The notes beneath the pieces were generated by a model. That model did no database searches, was not told the DNA's origin, and worked only from the letters and a program-made list of their open reading frames with translations. A DNA stretch of 27,262 bases, taken from positions 1 to 27,262 of the forward strand of contig JAYGDB010000050.1 in NCBI GenBank assembly GCA_046583095.1. Direction: 5' to 3'. Origin of the DNA: JAJDAN01 sp046583095 (GTDB lineage: Bacteria > Myxococcota_A > UBA9160 > UBA4427). The position numbers were made by a program, and so were the translations under genes. Numbering within the stretch: position 1 is the first letter of the stretch; each line of letters opens with the position of its first letter. Below, one piece after another: positions 23,807-27,262 of this stretch.

Positions 23807-26614
23807 CTATTGGGCTGGGTCCGCCTCGCCTTCCGATTCGACGGCATTGCCGTCTGCATCGACGAGGTGGAGGGGGCCGAAGCCCGCTGCTCGGATTCCC
23901 GCCTCGATCTTCGCGCGATCTCCGACCACGACCCACGTGAGTCTGTCGGGGTGCAGGACCTGCTTGGCGGCTTCGCTCAGCTGCTCGACGGTCTGGTTGC
24001 GCATCTTCGCGGGGTACTGATCCCAGTAGTCGTCCGGGAAGCCGAAGCGGATCATCTGCGCGATCGAGTTGCTCACGGCACCGCCCGTTTCCCAGCGGCC
24101 CGGAAGGGTGAGGGTCTTCTTGTCGATCGCGCGGTCGCGCTCGTCGGCGGCGGGGGGCCGCACTCCGGTGATGTCCGAAATCTCCTTCTGGATCTCCAGC
24201 ATCGAGTCGACGGTCTTGTCCGTCTGCACCGGCGCGTAGGCGATGAAGGGCCGCTGCCCCTGGGCATCGAAGAAGAAGCTCCGCGCGCCGTAGGCCCAGT
24301 GCTTGTCCTCGCGCAGGTTCATGTTGATCCGCGCCGAGAAGCTTCCGCCGAGGACTTCGTTCATGGCCTCGATGGAGATCTCGTTCGGGTTGGCCTTCGG
24401 CGGGGCGAGATGGCCCGCGAAGAGGATCGACTGCAGGGAGCCCGGCCGATCGACGAGGTAGACCGCCGAAGCGTCCGGAAGCTTCACCTGCTCGATGTTC
24501 TTCTCCGGGACCTCGCCCGGCTGCCAGCCGGCGAAGAGCGCATCGAGCTTGGGCTGGATCTCTTGGAGAGTCGTGTCTCCGACGATCACGAGCACTGCGT
24601 GGTTCGGCTTGAACCAGCTCTTGTGAAAGTCGCGGAGCTGGTCGGGCGTGATTCCCGCAACCGACTCTTCGGTGCCGGTGCCCGTGAACGAGATCCCGTA
24701 GGCGTGGCCCTTTCCGTAGAGCAGACGCGGGAAGACCCGCAGCGCCATCGATCGCGGCGTTACCTTCTCGCGTTGGATTGCGGCCAGTTGCTGCCGCTTC
24801 AGGCGCTCGAACTCCTCGAGGTCGAAGGTCGGGTTCAGGATGACGTCCGCGAAGATGTCGAGGGACTCGTCCAGGTTCTCCACCAGCGCGGAGAGAGAGA
24901 CGTTCGAGAGGTCGAGGTTCGATCCCGTGGAGAGCTGCGCGCCCAGCGCTGATAGCCGCTGGCTGATCTCGAGCGAACTCCTGTTCTCGGTACCTTCGTC
25001 GAGCATCGCGAGAGCCAGGCTGGCCGTGCCTTCCCGCGCGAACTGGTCCGCCGCATAGCCGGCGTCGACCAGCAGCTCGAAGTCGACGACCGGAATGGCA
25101 TCGCGCCGGGCCAGGACGAGCTTCAGCCCGTTCGCGAGTTCCGCGCGCTCGAATCTCGGGAAGCGCGCCTCCGGCGGCTCGCCGAAATCTGGGAGCTTCG
25201 CCCGGTCGATGTCGCTGGGCTTGGTGCCGTAGGTCGGATACGGCCGGATCTCCATCACGAGCCGACCGTCGGTCAGCCAGCGCCCGGCCGCCACTTCGAG
25301 CGCCTGAGTCTCGGCAGTCGCGATGCGATCGAGGTTCGTCTTGTAGGAGTCCGGACTGCCGCCGAGGACCTCGCTGCGGGCCAGGATGTCGGACTTCCCG
25401 CCAAAGCCTCCGATGCGTTCGATGCCGCGCAGGAACGTCGAGTAGTGCTGCACCTGCGCGATGGCCAGCTCCGAGGCCGTCGGCCCGCGGTCGAGGAACG
25501 CCTCCATCTCTTCCTGCAGGACGCTCTCGACGTGCGCGAGGCTCTGGCCCGGTGCGGCGGTTGCCCACACGACAAAGATGCCCCCGATCTCGCGCAGCCA
25601 GACGAAGGCCGTGACGTCCGTCGCGATCTGATCCTCGTAGACCAGGCGCTTGTAGAGCGGCGAGGTCTTGTCCTGCGCGAGGATCGTGCTCACGAGGTCG
25701 AGATAGGCTCCGTCTTCGGTCCCGATGCCCGGGATGTTCCAGGCGAACAGCACGCGACCCTGGGGTACGCGGTCCTCGACGATCATCCGGTGCTCGCCGG
25801 TGCGCTTTGCGATCCATTCCTGCTGCCGCTCGACCGGCGGTCCACTGGGGATGTCGCCGAAGTAGCGCTCGACCCGGGCTCGCACGTCCTCGGGATCCAC
25901 GTCGCCCGCGACCGCGATCACGGCGTTGGCAGCCCCGTAGTAGGTCTTGAACCACTCCTGCACGTCTTCGAGGCTCGCGGCCTCGAGGTCTTCCATCGAG
26001 CCGATGGTCGACCAGGAGTAGGGGTGGTCTCCCGGATAGCTCTGCTCGGTGAGCAGCCGGAAGACCTTGCCGTAGGGCTGGTTCTCACCCTGGCGCTTCT
26101 CGTTCTGTACGACCCCGCGCTGCTCGTCGAGCTTCTCCAGATCGATCGCACCGAGCAGGTGGCCCATGCGGTCCGACTCCATGAAGAGCGCCATGTCGAG
26201 CGCGTTCGTGGGGACGTTTTGGAAGTAGTTGGTTCGGTCGCTGTTCGTCGTCCCGTTCATGTCGGTGGCACCGACGCGATCGAAGGGCGTGAAGTAGTCG
26301 TCGTCGTAATTCTCGCTGCCGTTGAACATCAGATGCTCGAAGAGGTGGGCGAAGCCGGTCTTGCCGGGTCTCTCGTTCTTGGAGCCAACGTGGTACCAGA
26401 CGTTCACCGCGACGATCGGCGCCTTGCGATCTGTGTGAACGATCAATTTGAGCCCGTTATCGAGGACGAATTCTTGGTACTCGATGTCGAGCGAGGCCCA
26501 CTCGCTCGACGGCGAAGGCAGGAAGGTCGCGCAGCCGAGGGCGAGAGAGGCCAGCAGTGCGAACACACCTGCCAGGAGCCGGGTTCCCCGCTTGGGTTTC
26601 GTCGTGCGGCTCAT
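23807..26614 (-). CDS. M16 family metallopeptidase (pitrilysin/insulinase-like lipoprotein)
   Basis: A 935-aa two-half M16 zinc peptidase. The N-terminal half has the inverted zinc motif H90-L-F-E93-H94 in GFAHLFEHLMFNGSENY and the third ligand Glu172 in VVQNEKRQG. The C-terminal half, starting near LANGLKLVLARRD, lacks the HxxEH and is the usual inactive half; together they form the clamshell that cuts peptides and unfolded proteins. The signal LLAGVFALLASLALGC predicts lipidation at Cys28, placing it in the envelope. I chose the ATG at 26614 because GGAGGGG lies about 5 nt upstream; the frame opens further upstream but without a ribosome site. ATGGTA (26646-26651) read on the minus strand is TACCAT, a possible -10. 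It precedes the opp operon in the same direction. Confidence 0.92.
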   Translation of the reverse strand: MSRTTKPKRGTRLLAGVFALLASLALGCATFLPSPSSEWASLDIEYQEFVLDNGLKLIVHTDRKAPIVAVNVWYHVGSKNERPGKTGFAHLFEHLMFNGSENYDDDYFTPFDRVGATDMNGTTNSDRTNYFQNVPTNALDMALFMESDRMGHLLGAIDLEKLDEQRGVVQNEKRQGENQPYGKVFRLLTEQSYPGDHPYSWSTIGSMEDLEAASLEDVQEWFKTYYGAANAVIAVAGDVDPEDVRARVERYFGDIPSGPPVERQQEWIAKRTGEHRMIVEDRVPQGRVLFAWNIPGIGTEDGAYLDLVSTILAQDKTSPLYKRLVYEDQIATDVTAFVWLREIGGIFVVWATAAPGQSLAHVESVLQEEMEAFLDRGPTASELAIAQVQHYSTFLRGIERIGGFGGKSDILARSEVLGGSPDSYKTNLDRIATAETQALEVAAGRWLTDGRLVMEIRPYPTYGTKPSDIDRAKLPDFGEPPEARFPRFERAELANGLKLVLARRDAIPVVDFELLVDAGYAADQFAREGTASLALAMLDEGTENRSSLEISQRLSALGAQLSTGSNLDLSNVSLSALVENLDESLDIFADVILNPTFDLEEFERLKRQQLAAIQREKVTPRSMALRVFPRLLYGKGHAYGISFTGTGTEESVAGITPDQLRDFHKSWFKPNHAVLVIVGDTTLQEIQPKLDALFAGWQPGEVPEKNIEQVKLPDASAVYLVDRPGSLQSILFAGHLAPPKANPNEISIEAMNEVLGGSFSARINMNLREDKHWAYGARSFFFDAQGQRPFIAYAPVQTDKTVDSMLEIQKEISDITGVRPPAADERDRAIDKKTLTLPGRWETGGAVSNSIAQMIRFGFPDDYWDQYPAKMRNQTVEQLSEAAKQVLHPDRLTWVVVGDRAKIEAGIRAAGFGPLHLVDADGNAVESEGEADPAQ

Positions 26615-26793
26615 CTCACCCCTCCGTGGATGCGTGCGGCGGGCGATGGTATCGGCTCGAATCGGGTTGCGCTCTCGCACGGCTGGCCCAGAAGCGACGA
26701 CGAAGTGCTCGCTGCTGCGAAGTCGCCGCTCGACAACGGGTGATCTGCAGGGCGGCAGTTGACACGTTACACGGCCGGCGTCAGAGTGCGTCC
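26615..26793. promoter_or_regulatory. divergent promoter region between the M16 peptidase gene and a hypothetical gene
   Basis: A 179-bp gap between divergent genes. On the minus strand TACCAT (complement of 26646-26651) lies about 31 nt before the peptidase ATG. On the plus strand a perfect TTGACA (26759-26764) is followed after 17 nt by CAGAGT (26782-26787), a poor -10, only 6 nt before the ATG at 26794. That start also lacks a ribosome-binding site. No clear operator palindrome is visible. Confidence 0.35.
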
Positions 26794-27099
26794 ATGCGTC
26801 TCGAATACAAGCTGGAGTTGACCCAAGTCGCAGTGCCCCGGTTCTCCGTGGAGGCCCAGGAAGAGATTGGCAAGCTCTTCACCCTGGCAACCCTCGTCTT
26901 CAACGTGCTGGAGGCGCGCCCGAAGGTCGAGATCGTCTTCCACGGTGTGAACGAGGCCGACCCGGCCCGAAAGATCGCTGCCTTCCAGGAGATCATGGAG
27001 AGCCCCGGAGGCGAGGAGCACGTGCGTTTCGAGGAAGGTCCGTGTGGCCGCATTGTGGACTCCTCGAGCTACTACCAGTGGCTCTCGGTCAGCAAGTAG
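26794..27099 (+). CDS. hypothetical protein, 101 aa
   Basis: A 101-aa protein without signal peptide or membrane segment. The sequence alternates strands and helices: MRLEYKLELTQVAVPRFSVE, then a helix-like QEEIGKLFTLATLVFNVLEA, the strand KVEIVFHGVN, a helix ARKIAAFQEIMES, and the ending SSYYQWLSVSK. Codon use is like the neighbours. I recognise no family. The ATG is the first good start in the frame and lies close behind a TTGACA; no Shine-Dalgarno sequence is seen. Its last 11 bp overlap the end of the converging minus-strand gene. Confidence 0.6.
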   Translation: MRLEYKLELTQVAVPRFSVEAQEEIGKLFTLATLVFNVLEARPKVEIVFHGVNEADPARKIAAFQEIMESPGGEEHVRFEEGPCGRIVDSSSYYQWLSVSK

Positions 27100-27262
27100 C
27101 CCCGCCCCGGTAGAGGTGCCTCCGGGCGACGCTCCGTCGCTCGACTTGTGCCCGAACGTCCGCTGCGTCGGCGTCGAAGGGCAGGGCGCTCGCGTAGCGA
27201 TCGAATGCGGCGCGGCGCTCGCGGCCGCTTGCGAGTTCGTCGGCGATCGAGGCGTTCAACTG
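27089..27262 (-). CDS. C-terminal end of an unidentified protein (runs off window)
   Basis: On the minus strand the frame is open for 57 codons from the window edge to a TGA at 27089. The visible end includes QLNASIADELASGRERRAA, then FDRYASALPFDADAADVRA and a short basic finish ending GGATC. GC-rich third positions fit a coding frame like the rest of the window, and the Ala/Arg/Asp-rich helical character fits a soluble protein tail. No family can be assigned from so short a piece. The 3' end overlaps the hypothetical gene by 11 bp, tail to tail. Confidence 0.5.
   Translation of the reverse strand, partial: QLNASIADELASGRERRAAFDRYASALPFDADAADVRAQVERRSVARRHLYRGGATC

Noticed and set aside
25445..26743. 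432-codon plus-strand frame opposite the M16 gene
   Set aside because: Antisense shadow; the M16 frame carries the zinc motif and a good ribosome site.

Overview
The window is 27.3 kb of GC-rich DNA from a Gram-negative bacterium: lipoprotein signals, a FtsEX-EnvC set, a LolB-like outer-membrane lipoprotein and BON/TPR lipoproteins all point to an outer membrane. GTG and TTG starts are frequent. The gene set and the order ftsE-ftsX-envC-ctpA followed by xseA-xseB-ispA-dxs-tlyA look like a deltaproteobacterial or Myxococcota-type genome. That placement is inferred from gene content and memory of such genomes, not from a search. I saw no rRNA, tRNA, CRISPR array, insertion sequence or phage gene; this reads as ordinary chromosome.

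Left edge (1-2059): the N-terminal part of an enoyl-CoA hydratase/isomerase gene on the minus strand, a 46-codon putative membrane protein on the minus strand, about 580 bp with no convincing gene, then a BON-domain lipoprotein and a 93-aa hypothetical protein on the plus strand.

Central plus-strand block (2315-18130): a nearly unbroken, tightly packed series. It starts with a hypothetical protein overlapping ftsE, then ftsE, ftsX and an EnvC-type degenerate LytM protein (divisome control of cell-wall amidases). Next come a CtpA-type S41 protease and an APH-fold phosphotransferase. Then xseA, xseB, ispA, dxs and tlyA (exonuclease VII, isoprenoid precursor synthesis, rRNA 2'-O-methylation), an A-type Fe-S carrier and a cysteine desulfurase, APS kinase (cysC), a long TPR lipoprotein and a LolB-like lipoprotein. 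Many junctions are 4-bp start/stop overlaps, which suggests translational coupling.

Minus-strand block (18120-26614): a complete oligopeptide ABC transporter transcribed oppD-oppF-oppA-oppB-oppC, preceded 68 bp upstream by a 935-aa lipoprotein M16 (pitrilysin/insulinase-type) metallopeptidase. Together these could form an envelope peptide-degradation and uptake unit.

Right edge (26794-27262): a 101-aa hypothetical protein on the plus strand, whose 3' end overlaps the 3' end of a partial minus-strand gene running off the window.

The points most worth a second look are: the uncharacterised protein coupled to ftsE; an IspA homologue that appears to lack the conserved segment after its second Asp-rich motif; three genes whose promoter-like hexamers imply leaderless or near-leaderless transcripts; the M16-Opp pairing; and a two-cysteine insertion in the CtpA PDZ domain.
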